DNA of 11,268 bases from Nitrospirota bacterium (GCA_003235785.1 QJYE01000497.1:1-11268); one strand, 5' to 3'. Shown: positions 1 through 7,111, counted from the stretch's first letter. The notes: generated from the sequence alone by a model not told the origin. A program made the numbers and translations.

Positions 1-188
1 GCTTTCCCATGATCCCCCCCGGCTTCCCCATGTGCCTCGCCGGCCTTGCCGTGTTTTTCACCTGCTTGGCCTTTTGCCATCATCATGGGTGAGGAATCCT
101 TTGATAAACTTTTGGCCTGTATGGCACTTACTCCCACCAGTGCAATAGCGAACACCACGGTGAGCACGAACGAAAATAGTTTAGCCAT
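1..188 (-). CDS. Partial small secreted Gly/His/Lys-rich protein (N-terminal 62 residues)
   Basis: Not recognised as a named family. The ATG at 188 is preceded by a perfect AGGAGG (203-198) with a 9-nt gap, which supports a real start. The protein opens with a classic signal peptide: MAKLF, then a hydrophobic stretch of about 15 residues, then a probable cleavage site near AIQA/KS at residues 24-25. After a short Ser/Met segment the mature part is low-complexity, with about six-residue units built on the theme G-x-x-H-G-K (GEKHGK, GEAHGE, GGDHGK). The frame is still open at the window edge, so the C-terminus is missing. The His-rich repeats could bind metal, but that is only inference. It is export-targeted and is the last gene on this strand, beyond the tmRNA. 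Confidence 0.7.
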   Translation of the reverse strand, partial: MAKLFSFVLTVVFAIALVGVSAIQAKSLSKDSSPMMMAKGQAGEKHGKAGEAHGEAGGDHGK

Positions 189-265
189 TCTGGCAGTCCT
201 CCTGTGAAGGGAAAATGAATGATCAGTATGAGGGGGGAATAGAGATCGGTGTAAATGCTAACAGC

Positions 266-293
266 ATGATATCAAACATTTCGCTTCTTTCAA
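266..293 (-). promoter_or_regulatory. Candidate sigma-70 promoter for the secreted protein
   Basis: On the minus strand TTGAAA (293-288) is separated by 16 nt from TATCAT (271-266), about 78 nt upstream of the ATG at 188. Both boxes deviate from consensus by one to two bases. No other clear promoter was seen between the tmRNA and this gene, and positions 189-435 hold no convincing coding region. Confidence 0.35.
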
Positions 294-424
294 GAGACTT
301 GCCAGAGTATTTTCTCAAAAACGCGGGGGTGCCTTTGAGAGGGAAAAAAGAACTTTCCTTACGAAAAAATGGTAACGGATTCAAGCCCGAACCCTGATGG
401 TTGGAAGGAACACGCTGGAACGGT

Positions 425-432
425 AAAAAAAA
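425..432 (-). terminator. T8 run directly after the tmRNA 3' end
   Basis: On the minus strand eight consecutive T residues begin four nt after the CCA end of the tmRNA. The acceptor/T-arm stem of the tmRNA would act as the preceding hairpin of a factor-independent terminator. No separate hairpin was found between the tmRNA and the T run, so termination here is inferred from the tract alone. Confidence 0.45.
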
Positions 433-435
433 GTT

Positions 436-786
436 TGGTGGAGGTGAGGGGAATCGAACCCCTGTCCGAGAACATTCAGCGCAACAGCCCTACGTGTGTA
501 GCCGATGATTTGTTATTCGCAGTTGCCCACGCCCACCGACCGGCTTAGAGCACCCGCTAGCCCAGAATGTTCTCGTCCGCCGCCGCTGAGCACCGGCCTT
601 GGACCAGCCTGCAGTGTGACGCCCCTTCCTCACCCGCAGGCAAAGAGAGGAGGGACGTCGCGGTCAATTAAGCCGCGAGAGCCAAGTTATCGTTGGCACT
701 TAATGTTTTCCCGAAGGTTTTACGAGACTCCGAGAGCTCGACACGCTCTGTTGACCTCTTGATTCCCGTCGAAGCCAGTCACCCCC
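436..786 (-). ncRNA. ssrA: tmRNA (transfer-messenger RNA, ssrA), one-piece, 351 nt
   Basis: This RNA rescues ribosomes stalled on broken mRNAs by acting first as an alanine tRNA and then as a short mRNA encoding a degradation tag. The 5' end on the minus strand is GGGGGTGACTGGCTTCGACGGG (786 onward), the standard tmRNA opening. The 3' end carries the T-arm GGTTCGATTCCCCTC, then CACCTCC, discriminator A and an encoded CCA ending at 436. The acceptor stem pairs GGGGGUG with CACCUCC over seven positions, including one G-U. Between these lies the tag reading frame (697-668), followed by a pseudoknot-rich segment. No intron or permutation is visible. The 258-base frame on the opposite strand here is an artefact of this RNA. 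Confidence 0.96.
668..697 (-). other. tmRNA proteolysis-tag reading frame: ANDNLALAA-stop
   Basis: Reading from the resume codon GCC (697-695), nine codons encode Ala-Asn-Asp-Asn-Leu-Ala-Leu-Ala-Ala, then TAA (670-668). The start AND and the end LALAA match the general form of bacterial tags recognised by ClpXP. The tag is short at nine encoded residues, plus the Ala carried by the tmRNA itself. Confidence 0.93.
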
Positions 787-1050
787 TTTGTTGAGATTCA
801 TCCATTCTCTTTTTCGGAGAGCTTATTTCAGTTTACCCTAAGAGAGTCTAGAGTGCCACTTGGCCACTCCTGTTGGGACCTACTTTTAAGATAAGCATGA
901 ATCCTGGAAATTCAAGAGACTTAGGGTTTGCTTGCGACAAATGGCAGCCGCTTTTTCTCTGTATTCTGTGGTATACGTGAATGGTTTTTTCGTTCATGTA
1001 GGGAAATGCTTTTAGTGCTCGGTGTCGACGGACGAAGGGAGAGAATTGAT

Positions 1051-1371
1051 ATGGCGTGGATGTTATTGTTGGTCGCGGGGTTTTTTGAGATTGTCTGGGC
1101 AACGTTGTTGAAGTTCACGGATGGGTTTACAAAGGTGTGGCCCAGCATAGGAACCGTCGTTGCTATGGGAATTAGTATGGTGTGTCTGGCTTTTGCCCTT
1201 CGGGCGATTCCGATGGGAACCGCTTATGCGGTTTGGACGGGTATTGGTGCCGTTGGCACGGTGATCTTGGGCATTGTCTTATTTGACGAACCTAAGAATG
1301 CGGTCCGGTTGGTGTGTCTTGCGATGATTATTGCGGGGATTGCGGGATTGAAGTTGTCGTCAGCTTCGTAA
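1051..1371 (+). CDS. sugE: SMR-family transporter, SugE/Gdx (guanidinium exporter) type
   Basis: A 106-residue, four-helix membrane protein of the small multidrug resistance family. These act as dual-topology dimers exchanging a cationic substrate for protons. The N-terminus MAWMLLLVAGFFEIVWA carries the essential Glu at residue 13 in helix 1, followed by LKFTDGF, a spacing and context typical of the SugE/Gdx branch rather than EmrE. Hydrophobic helices follow at about 32-50, 58-78 and 84-102. The start at 1051 is chosen because AGGGAG (1036-1041) lies 9 nt upstream and the protein then begins exactly as the family does; an upstream in-frame ATG at 928 would add 41 residues of non-family sequence. 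Guanidinium as substrate is inferred from family, and no clear guanidine riboswitch was found upstream. It converges with the dioxygenase gene, with 83 nt between stops. Confidence 0.9.
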   Translation: MAWMLLLVAGFFEIVWATLLKFTDGFTKVWPSIGTVVAMGISMVCLAFALRAIPMGTAYAVWTGIGAVGTVILGIVLFDEPKNAVRLVCLAMIIAGIAGLKLSSAS

Positions 1372-1454
1372 GTGAGAAGGGAAATGTTAAACGTGAGACG
1401 TAGGGAAGCATCGATTGACAGGTTTCATGACTATGGATTTTTCTCACACAGGTA

Positions 1455-2024
1455 TCAAAAGGCCCAACTGACAAAGGTAAACCGTTCTCCTTTGGTGAGT
1501 TCTTTGACGGTATGGGGATACATGAAGTTGGAGGGAAACACCATGATATCTCCGGCTTTCAATGGCACTTCATAATCCTGAAAGAAGACGAATTCTCCCC
1601 CCTCGTAGCCTTCATTTAATACCCCTAAGATACTGAGGATGGGGATGCCTTTTCGCTGCCCATCAAAGAGCGAATGAATATGGTCGTAATGCTCGCGCAT
1701 CATAGTGCCCGTTGAGTAGCGGTTAAATCGAATAGGGGTGAAGGTTTTTATGAAACCTTTGATCCGATCGTCTTCTTGAGGAACATACTTGAGCATATAG
1801 GCTTGCAGCGCTTGAAAAACATACGGGCTCAGCGCATCGTGTAATTCTTGAGTGGCGCTCAAGACGTCTAATTCTTTGTCAGGTTTGGATGAATAATCGT
1901 TCCCGGAATAGGCGTACCAGGAGTGTTTTGTCCATTCCTTGGCTTGAATGTCTTTTAACACCTCTTCACACATCTGTGGAGGGATGACATTGGTGACATT
2001 GATATAATCGACAACTTTGTCCAT
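1455..2024 (-). CDS. 2-oxoglutarate/Fe(II)-dependent dioxygenase, prolyl-4-hydroxylase-like
   Basis: A 189-residue single-domain oxygenase that would use 2-oxoglutarate and O2 to hydroxylate an unknown substrate. The iron triad is visible as H112-x-D114 (REHYDHIH) and H171 (MYPHTV). R181, ten residues after the last His (GERFTF), is the expected 2-oxoglutarate-binding Arg. GYEGGEFVFF (139-148) and LKAGDIMVFPS (155-165) are the typical strands of the double-stranded beta-helix core in P4H/PKHD-type proteins. Length fits the stand-alone bacterial family. No strong ribosome site lies before the ATG. It is 136 nt downstream of cysN on the same strand, so it may be read through from the sulfur operon. 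Nothing in the protein ties it to sulfur, and its substrate cannot be told from sequence. Confidence 0.85.
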   Translation of the reverse strand: MDKVVDYINVTNVIPPQMCEEVLKDIQAKEWTKHSWYAYSGNDYSSKPDKELDVLSATQELHDALSPYVFQALQAYMLKYVPQEDDRIKGFIKTFTPIRFNRYSTGTMMREHYDHIHSLFDGQRKGIPILSILGVLNEGYEGGEFVFFQDYEVPLKAGDIMVFPSNFMYPHTVKELTKGERFTFVSWAF

Positions 2025-2160
2025 GGTTTTGGTCTTGTTGTGGGGGAAAGCGTTAGGTGTTTTGAGATCGTGTCATCATTTCGCAGGCAAGTTTACAACG
2101 ATCAGGTGACTCGTTCAACATTTTTTGAGCGTTGCCCTCAGAGGAAAGATCCGTCCAAGG

Positions 2161-3993
2161 TTAAATGGAAAACTGAAAGGCAGGTTGTGATCCACTCAAT
2201 TCAGCAAGGATTCCTTTGAGTTTTAAGGTCTCGACAATTTGGTGAGTACAGGCATCAAAGTCTTCAGGGCCCGCAAAAATGAGATCCACGTCTGGTTGAG
2301 GCCCGGCCTGATCTTTCGTCATGTGAATGGTGATGACGGGAGTCGGGTTGACCAGAGTTTGGACCGTTTGCACGATATCTTTGGTAGCTTGCTGAAAGGC
2401 ATTGGTTGTGGTGATGACCAGTGAGCCGGTGTCCGTCAGTAATCGCGCCACTTCTCCAAACCGGCGCACCATTTCTTCCGGCCTGGTGTCATGAAGGTCA
2501 GCATCGAGACCGCGTTGTAAGTTCTCGGCGGCCAGGAGATAGGCATGTCGACCTTCGGCGACCAATACGGTTTCTAATTTTCTAGCCAGAAAACCCTTCG
2601 CGGTCGTGTCAGGTCCTGTGAGGAGAATGACGGCGGCTCGGTGTCCATAGCGTTCCGCACGATCTTCAGCGCCCACGTCGCCTTTCACCCAGGCCGAATC
2701 ACGCTCCCGTGCTTCCGTTCGAAAATCCTCCTGGTCATCTGGCACCAACTCCGTGATGATGCCACCGCCTGCGACGTCGTAATGATCGACTAACACGAAA
2801 CGACCCGTTGTTTCGAAATTGGCATAGAGGTCAAAAGCCAAAGGCGCCTTGGTTCGCAAGGTGATATCGGCGACTTCGTTCCGAAGGACGGTCGATTGCG
2901 TGTGCCGGTCGTCTAAATTTGTGGCATCGACAATGCGATGGATGGCGACAATTTCGCAGGGTACTTCTCGTGTGGCAAGCCGCAAGGTGTAGGTTCGCCG
3001 GGTTTCGAGCGGACGGTTGCCTAACCAAAACAGGTTGGCACGAATTCGCGTGGAGACTAATGGCCGAGCGTCCTCATGCGTGGCGATATGGCCACGCTCC
3101 ACAAAAATTTGTTCATCCAATGTGATGCCTACTGATTGACCGGCTGTGGCCTGCGTCGGAGGGGAATCAATATTGAAGGCTTCAATGGATCTGACGCAGG
3201 CTGATTTATTCGTGGGAGAAAAGACTAGGCGATCACCGATTTTGAGTTGTCCGGCTGTAATGCGTCCCACCAAAATGCGGCGGGCATCAAACTTATAGAC
3301 GTCTTGGAGTGGGAAGCGAAGCGCTTTTTCATTCCGTGCGGCCTCTAAATGGAAATGTGCTAAGGATTCCAGGACAGAGGGCCCGGTATACCATGGGGTT
3401 TCAGGACTCACTTTGGTGATATTGACGCCTTGTTTGGCGCTAGCCGGAATGATGTATTGAGGAATAACATTTAATTGGGTCAGAAATTGACGATATTCTT
3501 TTTCAATGGCTTGAAAGGTATCTTCCCGATAGTTGACCAGATCCATTTTGTTCACAATGACAGTCACTTGTTTCACGCCTAGCATGGAGAGCAAGAGGCC
3601 ATGGCGCTTGGATTGGTCACGGACCCCTTCCAGGGCATCGATGATCAGCAGTGCTGCTTCAGCGCGTGCGGCACCCGACACCATATTTTTTAAAAATTCT
3701 TTGTGCCCTGGCGCGTCAATGATGATGTATTGTCGGTTGCCCCAGGTAAAAAATGTTCGAGCGGTATCAATGGTAATTCCTTGTTGCTGTTCTTCCAGGA
3801 ACGCATCGAACAAAAAGGCATATTCGAACTCCTTGCCTTGCTGACGGCAAATAGCTTGGATCTTTTCAATTTTGCCTTCCGGGAGCGTTCCGGTGTCGGC
3901 ATACAAACGACCCAACAACGTGGACTTGCCGTGATCCACATGTCCCACGATGACAATATTCATGCGTTCTTGGCTGGTGGTTTCGGTCGTCAT
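2161..3993 (-). CDS. cysN: Sulfate adenylyltransferase GTPase subunit CysN fused to a degenerate APS-kinase-like domain
   Basis: CysN couples GTP hydrolysis to the adenylation of sulfate by CysD, giving APS. The EF-Tu-type GTPase domain is intact: GHVDHGKS at 17-24, GITIDTA at 72-78, DAPGHKEF at 93-100 and NKMD at 148-151, followed by beta-barrel domains to about residue 435. A linker then leads into a domain (about 455-610) recognisable as CysC-derived, as in CysNC fusions: RAAVILLTG, then EMVRRFGEVARLLTDTG. Its active-site motifs are broken. The kinase P-loop GxSGxGKS reads GPDTTAKG (460-467), DGDN reads AAEN (488-491), and the FSxxDRxEN segment is shortened to DTRPEE. APS kinase activity is therefore unlikely. 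The gene starts 2 nt after the cysD stop, so the subunits are translationally linked. Confidence 0.93.
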   Translation of the reverse strand: MTTETTSQERMNIVIVGHVDHGKSTLLGRLYADTGTLPEGKIEKIQAICRQQGKEFEYAFLFDAFLEEQQQGITIDTARTFFTWGNRQYIIIDAPGHKEFLKNMVSGAARAEAALLIIDALEGVRDQSKRHGLLLSMLGVKQVTVIVNKMDLVNYREDTFQAIEKEYRQFLTQLNVIPQYIIPASAKQGVNITKVSPETPWYTGPSVLESLAHFHLEAARNEKALRFPLQDVYKFDARRILVGRITAGQLKIGDRLVFSPTNKSACVRSIEAFNIDSPPTQATAGQSVGITLDEQIFVERGHIATHEDARPLVSTRIRANLFWLGNRPLETRRTYTLRLATREVPCEIVAIHRIVDATNLDDRHTQSTVLRNEVADITLRTKAPLAFDLYANFETTGRFVLVDHYDVAGGGIITELVPDDQEDFRTEARERDSAWVKGDVGAEDRAERYGHRAAVILLTGPDTTAKGFLARKLETVLVAEGRHAYLLAAENLQRGLDADLHDTRPEEMVRRFGEVARLLTDTGSLVITTTNAFQQATKDIVQTVQTLVNPTPVITIHMTKDQAGPQPDVDLIFAGPEDFDACTHQIVETLKLKGILAELSGSQPAFQFSI

Positions 3994-3995
3994 GA

Positions 3996-4796
3996 CTACA
4001 TATACCCGTCTTTGCGTAATTGTTCCATGCCGCGCCCTTCGTCTTGTGCACGCCCGGCTCGTTCGGCCACGTGACTGTTCCGCAACTCAATGAGGACCTC
4101 ATCGACGTTTTTGGCAGTGGATTGAATGGGAGACGTGCAAGGCGCGCATCCTAGGCTGCGGTAGCGTTGTCCGGTTCCCTGATCCAAATAGAGATTATCT
4201 AAGAAGGGAATGTTTTCCAGTTTGATGTATTCCCAGATATTAATTTCCGTCCAATCCAGCAAGGGATGAATGCGAATATGCGTGCCAGGCGGAAACGTAA
4301 TTTTATATTGATCCCAGAGCTCAGGCGGTTGATCGCGAAAATCCCATTCGTTGTTTTTATCCCGAGGAGAAAAATAGCGTTCTTTGGCGCGGGTCGCATC
4401 CTCATCGGATCGGACGCCCAGAATGACTCCGGTATAGCCTTTTTCTGCGAGCAAGAGTTTCAAGCCTTCTGTTTTTAATGCGGTGCAACAGGCGATGCGG
4501 CCTTTTTCATGATTCATTCCCTCAGCCAAGGCTTTTTTGTTTTGGCCGACAACCAGGTTTAATCGCCATTCCCGAGCTAGTCGGTCACGATATTCAATCA
4601 TCTCAGGGATTTTGTAACTGGTATCCACGTGGAGCAGGGGAAAGGGGACATGTCCAAAAAACGCTTTGCGTGCCAGCCACAATAACACTGTGGAGTCTTT
4701 CCCCATGGACCACAGCATGGCCAGGTTGTCGAAATTCTTATAGGCTTCGCGAAGAATATAGACGCTTTGATCTTCTAATTGACGAATGTGTTTCAT
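3996..4796 (-). CDS. cysD: Sulfate adenylyltransferase subunit 2, CysD
   Basis: The catalytic ATP-sulfurylase subunit, which makes APS and pyrophosphate from sulfate and ATP in the cytoplasm together with CysN. The 266-residue product is slightly shorter than the E. coli subunit. The PP-loop SMGKDS is at 30-35, and LLHVDTSYK lies downstream, close to the family pattern LLHVDTGWK. The conserved blocks RSDEDATRAKERYFSPRD and RSLGCAPCT are present, and the protein ends in MEQLRKDGYM, matching the usual K-x-GYF tail. Its ATG overlaps the stop of the upstream TrpD2-like gene as ATGA, and cysN follows after 2 nt. All key residues appear intact. Confidence 0.97.
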   Translation of the reverse strand: MKHIRQLEDQSVYILREAYKNFDNLAMLWSMGKDSTVLLWLARKAFFGHVPFPLLHVDTSYKIPEMIEYRDRLAREWRLNLVVGQNKKALAEGMNHEKGRIACCTALKTEGLKLLLAEKGYTGVILGVRSDEDATRAKERYFSPRDKNNEWDFRDQPPELWDQYKITFPPGTHIRIHPLLDWTEINIWEYIKLENIPFLDNLYLDQGTGQRYRSLGCAPCTSPIQSTAKNVDEVLIELRNSHVAERAGRAQDEGRGMEQLRKDGYM

Positions 4797-5893
4797 GCAG
4801 TCACCATCGGTGATGAGAGTGTGTCAGGGTGTTGAGATGGACGAGCTGGTGTGGCGGCAAGATTCTGAAACAAGACGTTGGCCTTTCCCGAATCAAGCAT
4901 GTCATGGGCCAGAGGTGTCGCCTTGGCCAGAGACGGAGCCAGGCCTGCCGCATAGATCAGTAACGCCGCATTGAAAATGACCCAGGCGCGCTGATCACCT
5001 TGTAGGCGATTTCCCAGCAATTGGACAATAGTCTGTCCTTCGCGTTCCAGCCTCGCTGAAGCGGCGGCAGGATCAAGCGATCCCGTTTTGCTGCTCATGG
5101 CTTGGAAGGACCCAAACCGGAATCCGGCATCTTCCGGGCGGAAGATTAAGGGAGAAATGTGCCCACTCCGTAGTTCACGGGCTGATGAAGATGCGGATAA
5201 GGAAAGTTCCGGAAACCCTTCCACCCCTTGTATAATCAGGGCTCGAGGGGTTTGCAGCATATCGAGGGCTTCCACCATTTTGCTGAGATAGGGAGGATGC
5301 GCAATCCCGATAACCTGTGAGGGGAGCTGAGCAGGATTAAGCAGTCTGGCAATTTGATGTGCCAGATTTTGCAAGCCGAACTCCTGGCGCAGATCTAATA
5401 ACTTGGTTAACGGGGCGTGATACCCGGCTAGATCCATGTAGACCCAAGGCTGTTGGGTTCCCTGCTCAATCGCCTCATCGGCTGACTGGGCGATGGGCAG
5501 TTTTAAATATTTCAGGACTTGATGAAGATCGTAGTCGAGGCATGGATTATCAACCCCATGCATGAACATTTTTGCGCCGGCGGCAGCGGCGACAATTGAG
5601 GCAGCGATTACGACATGAATCGTATTATGCTTCTCGGCATAGAGCGGGATATCGACCCTGTGCGTGGAATCGGGAAACTGAATCGGGGCACCGTACTTTC
5701 GAGCGGTTGCCGTAAAGGCAGCCAATTCTCCGATGGATTCGGTTTTAATTCGCATCGCCATGAGAAAGGCTCCAGTTTGGACAGGCGTGGCTTGTCCCTC
5801 AATCATGGCATTGAGCGCGAATTTCGCCTCTTCCCAGGTTAAGTCCTTGGCGCCTTTCAGCCCCTTGCCGATTTTGGCAATCAGTTGGTCCAT
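4793..5893 (-). CDS. TrpD2/YbiB-like protein (anthranilate phosphoribosyltransferase homologue lacking the PRPP loop)
   Basis: A 366-residue member of the glycosyltransferase family 3 / TrpD fold. The N-terminal helical domain is typical (LTWEEAKFALNAMIEGQATP, then QTGAFLMAMRIK). The glycine-rich core helix SIVAAAAGAKMFMHG at about 99-113 aligns with the TrpD segment that follows the PRPP loop. The GTGGDG loop itself is absent: the equivalent stretch reads PLYAEKHNT. Ordinary tryptophan-pathway activity is therefore not expected. Such TrpD2 proteins include E. coli YbiB, reported to bind nucleic acid, but the role here is unknown. The start is uncertain: ATG 5893 fits the family N-terminus but lacks a Shine-Dalgarno, while TTG 5953, GTG 5920 and TTG 5911 are in frame upstream. 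It lies between the DsrE-like gene and cysD, which it overlaps by 4 nt. Confidence 0.8.
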   Translation of the reverse strand: MDQLIAKIGKGLKGAKDLTWEEAKFALNAMIEGQATPVQTGAFLMAMRIKTESIGELAAFTATARKYGAPIQFPDSTHRVDIPLYAEKHNTIHVVIAASIVAAAAGAKMFMHGVDNPCLDYDLHQVLKYLKLPIAQSADEAIEQGTQQPWVYMDLAGYHAPLTKLLDLRQEFGLQNLAHQIARLLNPAQLPSQVIGIAHPPYLSKMVEALDMLQTPRALIIQGVEGFPELSLSASSSARELRSGHISPLIFRPEDAGFRFGSFQAMSSKTGSLDPAAASARLEREGQTIVQLLGNRLQGDQRAWVIFNAALLIYAAGLAPSLAKATPLAHDMLDSGKANVLFQNLAATPARPSQHPDTLSSPMVTA

Positions 5894-5907
5894 GGAAAGG
5901 GTATTTA

Positions 5908-6321
5908 TCAAAATGTTAACACCTGGTCTGCCGGGAGGACGGCCTCCTTCCAAAAGGCTTCGGCGGTTTGGACTTCGTCCAGTTCTGGAATGAGCTCCTC
6001 TGGTCTCAAATTAAAATAACGAAGAGAGTCTTTACAGACGGACAACTTCACGTTTCCGGTTTCTTTGACCTGTTGAAATAAGGCGCAGAGATCCGCTTTC
6101 TTTTCCTCACGTAACAGGTCACGCATGAACGACTCTCGACCTTGATAGCCTTTTGACATGGTGAGTTCCTTGATTTTGGTTTGGCTCATGCGGCCTGCTG
6201 CTTCATCCCGGAAATAGCCACTGACTTCTATTCCGCTCGCGGCCGCGAGGGCTATCCATTCACAGGCTTGCAGGAGGTTGTTGAATCCCCCACGAGTAAT
6301 AATAACCGCCACTTTTTTCAC
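5908..6321 (-). CDS. DsrE-family (DsrE/TusD-like) sulfur-relay protein
   Basis: A 137-residue soluble protein resembling the DsrE/DsrF-like family, whose members carry sulfur as a cysteine persulfide or bind partner sulfurtransferases. It starts KKVAVIITRGGFNNLLQACEW, a beta-strand followed by a helix as in this fold. Three cysteines are present at 20, 79 and 96. C96 lies in LSVCKDSLRYFNLRPEELI, which matches the conserved late Cys region of DsrE-like proteins, so it is the best candidate for the sulfur-carrying residue. Translation begins at GTG, supported by a GGAGG six nt upstream. It sits between cysH and the TrpD2-like gene, and the reductase two genes upstream carries a TusA domain, so a TusA-DsrE sulfur relay is a reasonable inference. 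Family assignment is firmer than function. Confidence 0.75.
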   Translation of the reverse strand: MKKVAVIITRGGFNNLLQACEWIALAAASGIEVSGYFRDEAAGRMSQTKIKELTMSKGYQGRESFMRDLLREEKKADLCALFQQVKETGNVKLSVCKDSLRYFNLRPEELIPELDEVQTAEAFWKEAVLPADQVLTF

Positions 6322-6327
6322 TGATTA

Positions 6328-6332
6328 CCTCC
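6328..6332 (-). promoter_or_regulatory. Ribosome binding site fixing the GTG start of the DsrE-like gene
   Basis: GGAGG on the minus strand lies six nt before the GTG at 6321. This is one of the best Shine-Dalgarno sequences in the operon and selects the GTG. The 53-nt gap after cysH holds no other signal. Confidence 0.75.
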
Positions 6333-6374
6333 AACTCTCACGTTATCTGTGTGGTGAACGATGGTGTGCCCTGC

Positions 6375-7103
6375 TCAACTTCCCGAGCGATGGAGCCCAC
6401 ATTCAGTTTTTGCCGACTGTTGCCATCGTCCTGATCGTGGATCCTCGCCAGGCATGACGGGAGCGGTACAATGGGTACAGCCGATACTCGGAAAATGCCG
6501 GTCATGAAGTTCGTTGTAGGGCACCTGGTGTGTGCGAATATATTCCCAAACCTGGTCCCACGACCACGTGGCCAGCGGGTTGAATTTTACCAGGCCGAAC
6601 TTCGCATCCCACTCCACCAGGCCGGCATTGGCGCGGGTGGGAGATTGATCACGCCGAATCCCGGTGATCCATGCGGCATAATCTTTGAGGATACGCCTTA
6701 AGGGTTCGATTTTGCGGATTTCGCAGCATTGGTCCGGGTTTCGAAGCCAGAGCCCTTCGCCATGTTGTGCGGCTTGTTCGGCCGGGTTCAGTGCCGGAGT
6801 CATCCGGATAATTTGTTCGTCTGATAACTGATAATGCTTGATGATTCGATCGCGAACGGCATAGGTTTCGGGAAATAAAAAGCCGGTGTCCAGATAAAAC
6901 AGCATACTTCGGGGGTTGATCTGCATCATCATGTCGACAAGCACGACATCTTCTGCGCCAAAGCTGCAGGCCAAGATGATGCGAGGCCCATATTGCGCCA
7001 AGGCTGTTTCCAGAATCTGGCTGGGGGCCTGACCTTCAAGCGATTGGCTCAATTTTGCCAGCTCGTCCGGCGAGGGTTGTGTATTGACGGATGGAGACAG
7101 CAT
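6375..7103 (-). CDS. cysH: Adenylyl-sulfate (APS) reductase, thioredoxin-dependent, CysH family
   Basis: Reduces activated sulfate to sulfite. The 242-residue protein has an adenylate-binding PP-loop-like segment ACSFGAEDVVLVD at 45-57 and LDTGFLFPETY at 71-81. The [4Fe-4S] cysteine pairs are both present: C126-C127 (QCCEIRKIEPL) and C209/C212 (IGCTHCT). TAPVMPGEDPRSGRW precedes the catalytic KTECGLH tail with C235. In this family the paired cysteines mark enzymes that prefer APS, whereas PAPS-specific enzymes such as E. coli CysH lack them. This fits the broken kinase domain in CysN. The ATG lies 8 nt after the stop of the reductase gene, with only a weak GAGG about 12 nt before it. No missing key residues were seen. 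Confidence 0.95.
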   Translation of the reverse strand: MLSPSVNTQPSPDELAKLSQSLEGQAPSQILETALAQYGPRIILACSFGAEDVVLVDMMMQINPRSMLFYLDTGFLFPETYAVRDRIIKHYQLSDEQIIRMTPALNPAEQAAQHGEGLWLRNPDQCCEIRKIEPLRRILKDYAAWITGIRRDQSPTRANAGLVEWDAKFGLVKFNPLATWSWDQVWEYIRTHQVPYNELHDRHFPSIGCTHCTAPVMPGEDPRSGRWQQSAKTECGLHRSGS

Positions 7104-7111
7104 GGCCAGCT

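Noticed and set aside
215..397. Open reading frame of 60 codons on the plus strand
   Set aside because: No recognisable domain, and it overlaps the candidate promoter and leader of the opposite-strand secreted protein. The AGGGAAA before its ATG is not enough to support it.
505..762. Open reading frame of 85 codons on the plus strand
   Set aside because: It lies inside the tmRNA on the opposite strand, and its product is Pro/Arg-rich with no family character.
928..1050. Longer N-terminus for the SugE-like protein from ATG 928
   Set aside because: The extra 41 residues match nothing in the SMR family, while the ATG at 1051 has a good ribosome site and gives the canonical MAW start.
800..1050. 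Guanidine riboswitch upstream of sugE
   Set aside because: One small hairpin-like TCGACGGACGA lies near 1024-1036, but the mini-ykkC type needs two ACGR-loop hairpins, and no guanidine-I or -III core was recognised.
1372..1575. Open reading frame beginning directly after sugE
   Set aside because: Non-ATG start, arginine-rich composition without family resemblance, and antisense overlap with the end of the dioxygenase gene, which has intact catalytic residues.
3533..4074. Plus-strand frames opposite cysN
   Set aside because: They are mirror frames of a strongly conserved GTPase gene and show no independent protein features.
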